Assembly (NCBI GenBank): GCA_024699855.1
Contig: JAMPIQ010000002.1
Location: 2,976,001-3,040,000, forward strand
Direction of reading: 5' to 3'
DNA: 64,000 nt
DNA from: Aphelenchoides besseyi
Taxonomy: Eukaryota; Nematoda; Chromadorea; Rhabditida; Aphelenchoididae
The notes beneath the pieces were generated by a model. It was not told the origin of the DNA. It did not search any database and saw nothing but the letters and a program-made list of their open reading frames with translations. The translations under genes and the position numbers were made by a program. Position 1 is the stretch's first letter, and the number at the start of each line of letters is the position of its first letter. Shown one piece after another: positions 25,508 to 36,058 of the stretch.

Positions 25508-27075
25508 ATGGCTTCCACTTCGAACGATTCGACCGTAGCGATTTGGTGCATCGACGATTACGTGAAACGCTATAGACAGGCGTCCATCGATGATTGGTGG
25601 ATAAGCGAACTGTTCGCCTTTGATCATCCCCAATTCGGACCCATTAAGTTCTATTTGCGGTTCACACCCAAATACGACATCGAGCCGTCGAATGCGTGCA
25701 TTGAAATGCATATCATGGACCCTCCGGCAACCTCGTCAATCTCCCTAAATTGCAACGCGTGGATTGAAACATACGACAAGCGGCGTTATCGAACCAAAGG
25801 TGAGTTTACAAGTTTACTGTTTTTGAATTCCGTTCTTTAGGCCTCAATCGTCCCGTCGAAATAAAAGCGGACTCAAAGTGTTGGCGTTCGTTTTTATCGG
25901 CGAAAAAAAACGCGAATTAGTTCATTGGCAAACAATCTTTGTTTGCTTGCGTTTGCGTTATCCGGTAAAAACAGTCGGTTCAATTTCCGACACGAACGCA
26001 TTGCACTGTTGGTCAATCCCGGACTTGGCCCCTCAATTCGCCGACATCAAAACGGGGACACCATGGGAAAGCGAAGAGTTCACGGTTCCCCAACTCGAAG
26101 CCGTCAAATTTGCGATAGTCTTCTATCCGCGCGGCGACGGTGGCGATTACCAAAATCGTTGTGCACTTGAACTGAAAGTGAACACGTTTGGTGTCCATTC
26201 CAAATTGGCCATCCAATTCGAACTTTGGTTGGAAAACGCGAGTCGCCGACTGCGCAAAATTTGTAAGTTTCTTTTTCCCATTCTCTAGTTTTTTCGGTTT
26301 CAGCATTCAATCATGATTTTTTGAATGGTGCGGCTCATGGCTGTTCGCACTACGAAACGCTAATCCGACTTGGGAAATTCATTGTCGAAGGCCCGTTTAG
26401 CATCTATTGCAACATTCGTCCAATCACCGCCTTCGTAGCTCCTCATCATGAACCGATTTTCGATCAGGGGTTTGCATCCTTTTTCAACAATCCCTTCTTC
26501 TCGGATGCTGAAATTCACGTCGACAACAAGATTTTTAAGGTTGATATTTATTTGCTTTATTCACACCCAAGTTTCACTTTTAGATTTGTAGAGCAATTGT
26601 TTCTGGCAGCTCTCCAATCTTTCGCGCAATGTTCGACAAGAAAATCAAAGAACAAACGAGCGGAGTGGTTAGAATCGACCGTTTTGAAGTTGCAATGGTC
26701 GAAAAGATGCTCATTTACATCTACGAGAACAAGGTTGACAATCTGAACGACATTGCCGCTGAACTTTTGCCCGTTGCCGACTACTATCAAATCGACAGTC
26801 TTGTGGTGCGTTTCTCCGCTTTTATGCTCTTACATTCTATTTTTCAGAAAATTTGCGTCGACTCGATCGTTACCAATTTGACCACCAAAAACGTGCTCTC
26901 GGTCCTCCAACTGGCTTTCGATCGTCCGCATCTCAAAGAGTTGCGCGTCCGCGCATTGAAGTTCACTTACGCGAATTACAATGAAATACGCCAACTCGAT
27001 GGCTTTGAAGAGTTTTTCGACAGCCAACCTGAAATTGCCAACCAATTACTCGAAATTTTCCCTTTTATCCGTTAA
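25508..27075 (+). CDS. MATH-MATH-BTB-BACK protein with an internal -1 frameshift
   Basis: SPOP-like substrate adaptor for cullin-3 ubiquitin ligases. Exons: 25508-25799, 25841-26262, 26304-26539, 26584-26805, 26848-27075, total 1400 bases, one short of a whole number of codons. The first MATH-like domain runs from VAIWCIDDYVKR to about position 25980; a second follows (HCWSIPDLAPQF, FELWLENASRRL); the BTB domain has NPFFSDAEIHVDNKIF, ICRAIVSGSSPIFRAMF and YIYENKVDNL; a BACK-like helical region ends the protein. The frame changes within exon 2 at an eight-A run (25903-25910): the upstream frame stops at 25918, while the -1 frame continues the MATH fold (ELVHWQTIFVCLRLRY). The heptamer A AAA AAC at 25905-25911 is in the right register for -1 slippage. 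Alternatives are a sequencing or assembly error, a null allele, or a 35-base intron from 25884 to 25920 region with a weak GTTCG donor, which would delete part of the fold. Confidence 0.8.
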
Positions 27076-27452
27076 ATGTCTAAAACACTTCTACTACAAC
27101 CAAAACCCATGTAATGAAGTCGGTGTTCATAATTTACCTCCTTTTTATAAATTGCCGCTCAATTAAACCGAATGTCAGCTCTTTAACACCTCGTAATTTT
27201 AGAATCAACTGCTTGATTTGTAAACTAGTTTTAACTCTTGAAGCCATTGCAGTAAATGAATAACAAAAACAATAAGAATCAATGGGAAAACTGAACAACA
27301 TTTCTTATAAGAAGAAAAGTCTCCAGATTTTTGCTCGCTACTGTACGTATAATGCTAACAACACTGAGACTCCAGGATACTTTATTCTCATTTTCTGAAC
27401 ATGTTTTCGAATTGGAAATTTGTAAAAATTGATGAAACGGAAGGGTCATCGT
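27076..27452. other. Intergenic region, convergent 3' ends
   Basis: Lies between the 3' ends of the MATH-BTB gene and the NLP-like gene. Nothing recognised beyond presumed 3' untranslated sequence. Confidence 0.4.
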
Positions 27453-27818
27453 TTAACGTCCAAAACCAAAAGGTGATGGTCGATTGATTACAGTCTTCTT
27501 CTGAAATACAGGATTCGAATCGAAAGCGTGGAATTCACTACTTACGATAATCACAGTGCGACTTGAAGGCGCGGGTCCAAAGGGACGAGGGCCGAATCCA
27601 CTGAAATCAAATTCTTGAACTTTCTCGCTTCTTTCATCTTACCCTCCGTAAGGCGGTCGTCCGAAGCCACCACCAAAAGGCGCTCCCCATTGACGTTTTA
27701 CTCGTGAGCTTCTGAAACTAAGATCACTGAGCTACTTGTATCCAACCACTCACTCATTATTCATCGCCTGAACGACAACCAAAAGGCAAAGAACGCAGAC
27801 GACAAGCAAACGGTTCAT
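27453..27818 (-). CDS. NLP-like glycine-rich secreted peptide precursor
   Basis: Four small exons on the minus strand, all GT-AG, encode about 78 residues. Residues 1-18 form a signal peptide (MNRLLVVCVLCLLVVVQA). A prodomain of about ten residues ends in RVKR, a furin/dibasic cleavage site, and is followed by QWGAPFGGGFGRPPYGG, a Gly/Pro/Phe/Arg-rich peptide. The QWG start and Gly-aromatic repeats resemble the NLP-29/CNC antimicrobial peptides of Caenorhabditis, which are induced by fungal infection and wounding. A second basic stretch (IIKKTVINRPSP) could be another processing site, and the end (PFGFGR) has Gly-Arg, a possible amidation signal. Family assignment is by composition and layout, not by alignment. 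A TATAAAAA box lies 58 bases upstream. Confidence 0.7.
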
Positions 27819-27875
27819 TTTTATCGACTAATAGCAACCACTGAGTCGTATGATTTTCAACACTCGACCCACTTG

Positions 27876-27883
27876 TTTTTATA
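27876..27883 (-). promoter_or_regulatory. TATA box of the NLP-like gene
   Basis: The minus strand reads TATAAAAA, 58 bases upstream of the ATG at 27818, a normal spacing for a short 5' untranslated region. Strong TATA boxes are common in inducible peptide genes of nematodes. Confidence 0.6.
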
Positions 27884-28964
27884 CCCTGATTACTGGGTCC
27901 GTTTGCTTATCAATAACACCGCGCGACTTTAAACCCAACAACACACGTGAATTATAACTCGAAAGCAAAGTCATTCGTCGCCGTACAGCCAACTCGAGAG
28001 TTTGATGTCTGAGTTTCGCTGAGAACTCGATTTCTGTTCGTTGAACGAGGTCAAGTAGTCAACAACAAAAGTTACTCATCAAAATAACTCAACGAAATTC
28101 TGTTTTCGACAAATTACGACAAAACAATTCAGCAAACTATGTTCTCTCAGATCGTTATCAGTTTGCGTTATCGCCACCTACTGTGTAACTTCACACTTCT
28201 GTTCACTACGTCTGGAACTTCACCGAAAAGTTCTTTGATTCGCATTACGGTTTTCATTGACGAAGTGAAACGAGAACTTTCAAAGATCGGCAGCCAACGG
28301 AAATTGAATTCGATCGTGCATTTGCACTGAAGCTCACTAGCAAATCGGTTCTCACACTTATAAGTCAATTAGGGACTGAGAATTCACGAAGTTCGATTCG
28401 GTCCACAGTGGCGACTGGTACGTGTATTTGCAATGCGGAAATTAGGCTAATCATATTGGAACGTGAATTTCGATTTCAAGGTGTGAAAATGACCGAACGC
28501 CAATCGTTCGATTTCGTCGGTTTGTGTCCTTCAAATCGTCTTAACAAAACGGTTTTTTATTCACTTCGAAAACAATCAATTTTGAGGCTTCGTGCAATTA
28601 GTAGAGTCCAAGGTCAGTTGTTGCACAAAATCAGCATTTAAAGCGAAATAATTGTTGCAATTTAAACAGAATTTCTTCTTCTGAAACGACGACCTTTGAT
28701 CAGCGTGAACGGTTGTTTACGGTCGATCCATTCGGCGATATTTTGGATCATGGCCGAACAGACGGGGCCGTTCAATCCGGTCGAATGGAGATTGTTTCTT
28801 CCGTGGATCTCAATTAAACTTTGTCGTTTAAATGTCAGTTGTTTATCTCTCGAATTAGCCACTTGTTGTCGCGTCTTTGATCCCAAAATTTATGATCTGG
28901 ACGTGAATTTCCGATCATTCTTTCAACCTTTTCGTTTTCTAGCTGCCAAACTTGAGACCAGAAG
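27884..28964. other. Intergenic region, divergent promoters
   Basis: Between the NLP-like gene (minus) and the Fn1-like gene (plus). Short plus-strand frames near 28139-28641 have no domains or splice support. A TTTTCTAG acceptor ends at 28942, before the ATG at 28965. Confidence 0.4.
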
Positions 28965-30221
28965 ATGAAGACTGTTGTTTTCTTGGCGTTGGTGTTTCTG
29001 GGTGCGCAGGCTTGTACTCACGAAGGTCGTCAGTACAAGAACGGCGATGAATGGGTTGGTTTGAGTTGTTTTGTCTGATCACAACAATTCAGGTGGTGAG
29101 AAATAGTTTCGTAATGCGTTGCACGACCGAAGGAAGCGGATCGTGGAGAACGCAGGTGGTTGCTTGTTTGTCTCCAAATGGTCAAAAGATTCCGCTTAAT
29201 CAAACGAGAGATGAACCGAACAGCAACTTCCAATGGAACTGTCAAATGAATCCGAATGGACATGTTGCATTGTCTCAGGTAAAGTTCGATTTCTTTGCTC
29301 AAGCAACTTGTACTTTGATGTATGTAGCTACCTTCTAGTTCTTTCAAAATCTAATGATTGCTAATGTTTTGTTGTTATTCCAGGAAGTCAGTCCAAACGC
29401 CAAATGCGATGGTCACAGTGTTGGTGAGTTTGCTTTCTATTTCCATGACGTGCTAAGGAATTGTCTCTTTGTTTTGCTTGACTTTTGCTTCAAACTCTTA
29501 TGTTTCAACGAGTCATTGCGATAATTCCTGGTCGTGTACGACCCCGTTGCTTATTTGTCCTTTTCTTAACACTGGGTTTTTCAAGGGTCACGGTGGCAAG
29601 AAAAGTCTTTCGAACTTGAATGTCGATCGGGTGGAATCAAAGAACTGAAAGCGTGCATAACTGAAGATGGACAACGAATTCCAGTCAATCGATCTCTGAA
29701 TATCAACGGTTTCACGTTGCAATGTCAACAGTTCGCGAATGGAACGGTCATTTTTCACGGCGCCAAATCGGTCAACGCTCCTCGACAGTTCTCGTCCCAA
29801 TCGCCTCATCGCTGTTTAGACGAGCAGTCAATAGAACGAGAAATTGGTTGGTTAACATTCTAAGTTAAGAGCTTAAGATTAATCCACTCGTTTGACTAAC
29901 CGTCTGATTCTCTATTCATCGCAATTCAATTGAAATTATAGGCGATCATTGGGTTGAAAATCATCGTTTTAACAAGGTGATTTATAGCTTAGTTCTTTTT
30001 TCAAATTCCATATTAAGACTTGCAAGCCAAGCGGAGTAGTCGAAGTTGTCAATTGCATTTCGAAAGAGGGATACAAAATCCCGTTGAACTCTCAAGTCAT
30101 TCGCGGAAGCACGAAATACACGTCAGTTAACTGCAGACCGTGACCTGACTTCGTTATTCTTTGCAGATGTGATATGACAGACGGCGGTACAATCCGTTTT
30201 GCTGCTGGACCAGTGGCCTAA
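28965..30221 (+). CDS. Secreted protein with three fibronectin-I-like modules (MIG-18 type)
   Basis: Begins with a signal peptide (MKTVVFLALVFLGAQA) and carries three repeats of one module, each with the pattern Gly/Asp, Trp, Phe, then Cys, then a Cys-x-G-x-I/P hairpin. Module 1: GDEWVVRNSFVMRC ... VACLSPNGQKIPLN. Module 2: SRWQEKSFELEC ... KACITEDGQRIPVN. Module 3: GDHWVENHRFNKTC ... NCISKEGYKIPLN, ending in IRFAAGPVA at the stop. This is the layout of the fibronectin type I-like domain of C. elegans MIG-18, an extracellular protein that works with an ADAMTS protease in gonadal cell migration. Exons alternate with GT-AG introns, the third one (from 29424) about 160 bases. Preceded by a TTTTCTAG acceptor, so probably trans-spliced. 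Confidence 0.75.
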
Positions 30222-30353
30222 ACATGACTATCTGATGTTCATTTCCAACAATAACCATTCAATTTAATCGGAACTGAGCGTGACACAAATAAACACCGTA
30301 GCTTTATTTTCTTTTTTATCATTTTGACAATTAAGAAGGCGATTAACCTCGAT

Positions 30354-31581
30354 TCACTTTGTAATCGCTTCGTAAGTAATCGAAAAGCCGGGAGCTAAAA
30401 TTGGAAACTTAATTGATGTTTAGCTCTTATCTACCTGTGAAATCGAAATCGGAACTAAAGACGAGCATTCCAACGGTGTTCGGAATGACAATCGTACTAT
30501 CGCGCTCTTTTCTTCCCGACAATCTAAAATATTCGTCCGTCTGTTATCATGAAAGTTCACTCACTTTGCGATCAAATGCATCGGCGATTCAACTGAGCCG
30601 GAGTATATTAAGAGAACATCCGAATTCACCTCCGTATCGAAGTAATTGAGTCGCAGTTGAATTCCGAGGGCATTCGACTGCACGCGAATGTTGTAACTTA
30701 GAACGAGGTTATTGCCTTCTTTATGTTAACAAACTCACTAGCAATTTGCTTCATTTGGATACTCTGCAAATTGCAATTGTTATTAGAAAGTTTTTAACAA
30801 AGAGATCAAAGTGCAAGAGCGTTCCCGGAAATTTTGTTCGCCGTTCAGACATCAATTTGTTTGTGCAGCTTTTCCGAAATAGTCTGAGCGATTGCATTGC
30901 GTTAAGCTGGTGAAATGCGTTCTATGACCAAATATTCAAGTATAGTAGCAAAGAAGTTCTAACATACAACTAACCTTTAGGCCAATTTGGAGATACGATG
31001 ACATTGTACGCGTCGTTGAAGAAAGCCGGACCACCACAATTCATTACTTTGGGTGTCGACTCGACAGCTAGAATAAAAACAAAATTAGGTGCACTAGAAT
31101 CCTGTTTTACGTTTGATTTGATCCCAACGAATATAATAACCCTTGTATGTGTGATCGAAATCAGAGACGAAGTTCAACGTCAAGCTGTTTCCTGTCGACA
31201 CGTAAACCTTTCGCATAACATCACCACCGCCACTTAACCTAAAACAATAGTCTATCTTGTTGTCCTTCATTGATATTGCAACTTTGCAATTAGTGGACTA
31301 GCAGTTCCCGATCCATCGTACAAATACAAAAAATCGCTGTTCAGCTCGGTCTCAAAAGCGTAGAAGATGAGTTGGATTCTGTTTCCAGGAGCGACATTGA
31401 TTTGTTGCAAACAGTCGAGTTCGTTCGAGTAGTTATGCGGAAAATTGTTCGACTGAACGAACCCAGAAGCTCCATGGTATGTTTGTTGGTGACAAATGAT
31501 GGCAATCAAGTTCACCGGCAAGGCGTTGAACAAAGGCAATGTAAATAAACTAACACAAAGGAACATAAAACGAATCGCCAT
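30354..31581 (-). CDS. Secreted protein with two CUB domains
   Basis: From ATG 31581: signal peptide (FMFLCVSLFTLPLFNALP), then CUB domain 1 (GASGFVQSNNFPHNYSNELDC ending in DFDHTYKGYYIRW) and CUB domain 2 (MNCGGPAFFNDAYN, IVSPNWPKEYPNEANC, then SNALGIQLRLNYFDTEVNSD, SSDFDFTAPGFSITYEA). The F-P-x-x-Y-S/P-N motif, the YD/YSG turn and the SDxxxxxxGF end are typical CUB features. At least six exons, all GT-AG. The stop at 30354 is directly after the second domain, so nothing else is attached; about 250 residues in total. CUB domains mediate extracellular protein contacts; the partner is unknown. The gene converges with the Fn1-like gene about 130 bases away. Confidence 0.85.
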
Positions 31582-32002
31582 TGCAGAAAATTAGTTAAAT
31601 TGCATCGATACTTTAAAGGTCGCTTAAACCACTCGCCGTTCCCTTGTCGGTACGGCCATCTGAACAAACGTCTCCATTCGATTTTCGTAGTTATTGACAG
31701 AACGGCTAAATTTAAACGACGCAAAAACGCTCCAATTCCAAAAAACAATTCCGTGACCTTCGCAGGAACGCTTATCAACAAATTGCTTCGGACTTAATCC
31801 ACCTGATTCCAACGTTCACAATCATCATTTGTCGTCAACAAAACGTCCGAAAGTTCGTGCGTCTTTGGCGAGAACCCGCTGTTGACGTACGTGCCAATAT
31901 TCTAATCTCACTTACTCAGCATATTAATGAACGTCATCTCGGTTCGCAAATTTATACGTAACAATTAAAATCAACAATGAAAACAAACGAAACTCAACGT
32001 CC
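31582..32002. other. Intergenic region
   Basis: Between two minus-strand genes; expected to hold the promoter of the CUB gene. Nothing recognised. Confidence 0.4.
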
Positions 32003-32627
32003 TTAGAGTTTTTGAGCGTAATCGAACTCGTAGTCCATTCCCGAACTTCGCACCTTTCGCATCATCTTCCGCAAAGCAGAAACTATAGACTTCTGAAACG
32101 AAGGTTAAGAAACAATCAGAAAACTCACTTTTCGTTGCTCTTCTTCTTCGTCAGTTTTCGGCTTCCACGCTTGTTTGGCTGCCTCGATTAGTGCGCGATT
32201 CCGAAGCGGTTGTCCGACGATGAGTCGAGGACCAGACAAAATGGTTGGTGGGATCTTGTCTCGGAGAATCGAACATCGAATCCGTTTACCGAACATCAAG
32301 TAGTTGTTCATCGTCTCAGCAGCCACTTTAGCCACTTCTTTGTCAGCAAAGTAAACGTACGCTCGTTCTTTGAAAGTTCCCTAAAATCGAAGTGAACAAA
32401 AATTCTTGGGTTTGAATTAAACAAACGCTTTTGGAGCGTGGAAGTCGAATTCGTCTGATTTGGCCGAACTGTGAGAAATATTGAAAGATCTCTTTCTCCA
32501 TGAAACCGTAGGGAATGTGTCGAAGCGAAATCACACAACCGGAAGCATGTTCACGTCTTTGGGCCAAAATCTTTTCTTCTCGCTCGGAAAGAACCTTCCT
32601 CGACTTCTTCGGTTTGTTTGCGGTCAT
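32003..32627 (-). CDS. NIFK: RNA-binding nucleolar protein, NIFK/Nop15-like
   Basis: Three exons on the minus strand give about 175 residues with one RRM. RNP2 is CVISLRHIPYGFMEKEI; RNP1 is the variant ERAYVYFADKE, followed by AKVAAETMNNYLMFGKRI, which is the specific signature of the NIFK/Nop15 group (MNNYL and G-R/K). The N-terminus and C-terminus are basic (KPKKSRKVLSEREEKILAQR). Nop15/NIFK binds pre-60S ribosomal RNA and is needed for ITS2 processing; in vertebrates NIFK also binds the Ki-67 FHA domain. The C-terminal part ends MDYEFDYAQKL at 32003 and lacks the long tail of the vertebrate protein. Introns begin GTTTGT and GTGAGT. Confidence 0.85.
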
Positions 32628-33413
32628 CTGGAAACAATAGGACTCAAGAAATACGAGTAAAATTCAATCGAATTAGCAAAAAAACCCAACGGTCGATCAT
32701 CCGCTTGGCCTCCGGTTCCATGACGTCGATTCAAATCGTCGCTGCGGAACAGAAACCTTTCAACTTGACAATGACTTGACAAAAGCTATTTGGTGGAGGA
32801 AAAGTGTTCGCCATCTCATTTTTTTACAAAAAGAACGACTTCACAGCGATCAAAAACAAACATACGAAACGTGGTTAATGGAAGTTTTGAGATCGAATTT
32901 CGATTCAAATACAAAGTCGATGTTCAAATAAACGCCTCTATTCACTTTGTTGAACGATCAAAAAAGTTCAACGTGAACATCGGAAGCAAAAGGTTATTGT
33001 TCGAGGTTGATCGGTGGTCGCCCTTCAACGAGTTTTCGGGAGCTTTTGAGGGTCGCAAGTTCCAAAAATCGTGGGCAATTTCGATGAAAAAGGCAACTGG
33101 TTTTGCAATTGATTTCGATTATTGAGCTTTTAATTCCGTTGTCCAAACTTTCAAAACAAAATCTGCGTCTTTCATTGGTCTCGGAAATTGAATCCAAACA
33201 GCGAGGATCAATTACCGACAGTTTCTCGTCACCAGCAGCGTTTTGTATTCAGTTGATCTTCACTTTTCGTTCGTATCCGATCGAGAGCACTTACCGTCGC
33301 TCTTCGATTGTTTCGAGTTGAGTGATCAATAGTAGAGGAATCAAACGATTAGCATGTCTATTGAGAGTTTACGTAAATTTGTGTATTGCAGGCTGGAAAC
33401 CTATTCGTAACTA
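32628..33413. other. Intergenic region, divergent promoters
   Basis: Between NIFK (minus) and the carboxypeptidase (plus). A 111-codon plus-strand open frame at 32790-33125 has no domain and no supporting signals. A TTGCAG acceptor ends near 33391, about 20 bases before the carboxypeptidase start codon. Confidence 0.4.
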
Positions 33414-35677
33414 ATGGAGAAGATACAACAAACTCACTTGGATAGAAGATTTCGACTGTTGGGTTTTGTTTTATTACAATGTTTTGTTAGTCGGATATTG
33501 GCAGTTGGAGATGAAGACCTAATAACTGATCTTCCGGGTGTCACATTCGATTACGATTTCAAACAATACTCTGGTTACTTGAACGCCAATTCAGATGGAA
33601 CACACAGACTTTTCTATTGGTAAAAACTATCTGAAAATCTTTGTGACGTCTTTTCTCGTAGGTTAACAGAATCCGCGAACAGTCCCGATACTGATCCTCT
33701 TCTCGTAAGTATAGGAAAATTGCATCTGTAATATTGAAAATTTTAGATCTGGTTTAATGGCGGTAAGTTTTTGCTCACGTTTAAGATGCCATTCTAATTC
33801 TAGGTCCTGCGTGCAGTAGCATAGGGAAGGTGACTTTGTTTATCGAAAAGTGAACAGAGAGAGTTGAAAACGCAAATGAGTTTGTAGTGTCTTAAAAATC
33901 AGCAAAGAAAGCGTTAATGGATTGAGAGAAGATGTTTGCAGAGGTCTGTTAAGTGAGTATGGTCCTTTTAACATCGGCAAAGACGGTCGATCGCTGAACG
34001 AAAACGTCTACGCGTGGAACAAGCAATTCAACATGCTGTTTATTGAATCACCGTTAGGTACCGGGTTTTCGTACGACACGAACGATCCGGATACCTTACT
34101 AGCTGGAGATGATGAAACAGCCGGTAATTCGAAGATGTTCGACAAAAAGAATTGAAGATTTCAGAGCAAAATCTTAACGTTGTGATCGACTTTTTTGTTC
34201 GAGTTCAACGCAAATTTCTGTCCAGAACCTTCTTTGTAGCCGGGGAGTCATATGCTGCGATATACATCACTACGCTCTCCAATCTCATCTTTCAATCGAT
34301 CGCTCGACGACAATTTCCGAATTCAAATTTCCAAGTAATCCGCCATTCTGTGTTAAATTAGTTAATTAAATTATAGGGAATTGCAATTGGAAACGGTTAT
34401 TTGAATGCTAAAAATCTAACAAACTCACTTGTTCATTGGCATCTTTACCATGGTACGATTGGAGTTCGGTTTGTTCACAAGCTGTAGGGCAATGCACTAA
34501 TGAATTTCAGACAATGGGAAGATATTCGCAATGGTTGTTGTCGTGGAATCAAGAGAATTGAAGACTGTGATTTCTCTGCTCATATCGCCGAAAACACAAC
34601 AGATACATGGCCATTGACTGACTGTGGACGTTTGTTCGTTGATGCAATGATTGTACCGGACAAGTAACTTTAAGCCGTTTATATCATATGCCTTGTTTCA
34701 GTCAAAATGCTTACAATTGGTACCAGGATTGCTATGAAGTCGATCCGAAAAGTACTGCTTCCAAACTCACATCCAAAAATCGTCAAATAGCTGTAGGTTG
34801 TCAACTCATTAAGCAACGTCATATGCACTCAGAATTACTTCAACTATGACTCTACAGACAACCAAAATGGTTTCAATTGTTGGAACGAACAGGCAATGGC
34901 TATTTATTTGAACCGACCGGATGTTCAAAAAGCGTTGCATATTTCGAGTCATTGGATGTCCAACGAAAACACTCAATGGGAGTTGTGCAAGTGAGCGACG
35001 ACATCAATTCACAATCTTCAGTTCATTTCAGTGACGATCTTAACGATAACTACCATCAGAAATACAACGACACTTTTTATCAGTTTCAGGACATTTTTCG
35101 ACATGTCAAACAACTAGAAGGCGTGGTAATTTCTGTATTCAAGAACACAAACAATCTGATCTTCAGATTCCTCCGAATTGGCGTATTTTGATATTCAACG
35201 GCGATGCGTAAGTACGACAAGAGCTTTGTCTTCACTTTAAATTTGCAGAGACACCGTCTGTAATTTCATTGGAGCCGCCTGGTTCACGGAAAACTTGGCT
35301 CAGAAGGAGCGAATGGCAGCCTCCAAACGGGTTGCTTGGAGATTTAGAAACCAACTCGCTGGTTTCTTTCAGCCCTACAAGCTCACAATTTCTCGCGGAA
35401 ACACTCTTACCCTCGACGTGTTGACCATAAAAGTAGGATTAATGAACAAACTTCATGAATTTAAACAAAAATGAAGGCAGCAGGTCATTTCGCGAATGAT
35501 CGTCCCGGGCCCGCTCTACAAATGATCACAAATTTCGTTCGTGGATCAGGGAACTACTCCGACGATCGTCATATCGACGTGTCTCCACAACCGCGTGATC
35601 TGAAGTCCAACGCTCAATCCGCCAATTATTTCACGATCTTCCCATTACTTTGTTTGAGCTCACTGGTAGTCTTCTAA
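33414..35677 (+). CDS. Serine carboxypeptidase, S10 family
   Basis: Multi-exon gene with an N-terminal signal sequence (RLLGFVLLQCFVSRILA) and the full S10 architecture. The oxyanion motif is WFNGGPACSS (usually GPGCSS; here Gly is replaced by Ala); nucleophile in FVAGESYAAIYI; acid in FNGDADTVCNFIG; base in AAGHFANDRPG. All catalytic residues are present. The C-terminus ends in a hydrophobic tail (FTIFPLLCLSSLVVF) right before the stop at 35677, as in GPI-anchored proteins, unusual for lysosomal family members. Between GPACSSIG and GLLSEYGPF the only splice that restores the conserved sequence uses a GA dinucleotide donor: intron 33826-33941, GAAGGTGAC...TTTGCAG. A GT donor inside the motif at 33816 could be used with the AG at 33943 region but would remove the SSIG residues. 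Confidence 0.88.
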
Positions 35678-36058
35678 TTCTTCATAGAAAAGTTCTAGTC
35701 GTCGTTTATCCAATAAACTCGTACAAGCCAGCACACGACTTCGTAATTGTTGTAGTTTCGTTTGGCCCACGCATCTCAACTGCCGTCCATTAATTTGATC
35801 TCAAGTGTAATGAAATATTTCCGTTTTGGAGTTGGCAGCTGAAAAGCCTCATGCACCTTTGAGAGTCGGAGCGTTTTTTGAGTAAACAATCCGCACGATT
35901 CCGCTTCGAGCAATCTACCAGTCGTAAGCCGCGTAAGTTGAAGCAAATTCCGCTCAACTGACACATTTTGTGATAAAAATCGTTGATTTGTGATTCGATT
36001 GTGTTCGTGGTTTGGAAGTGTGACGTTCAAAAAGCGAATCTTTATTTCAGTGATCACA
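35678..36058. other. Intergenic region
   Basis: Between the carboxypeptidase and the gustatory-receptor-like gene. Nothing recognised; an ATTTCAG acceptor ends at 36050, eight bases before the next start codon. Confidence 0.4.

Noticed and set aside
32790..33125. 111-codon plus-strand open frame between NIFK and carboxypeptidase
   Set aside because: No domain, no splice or promoter support, and located in a divergent promoter interval.
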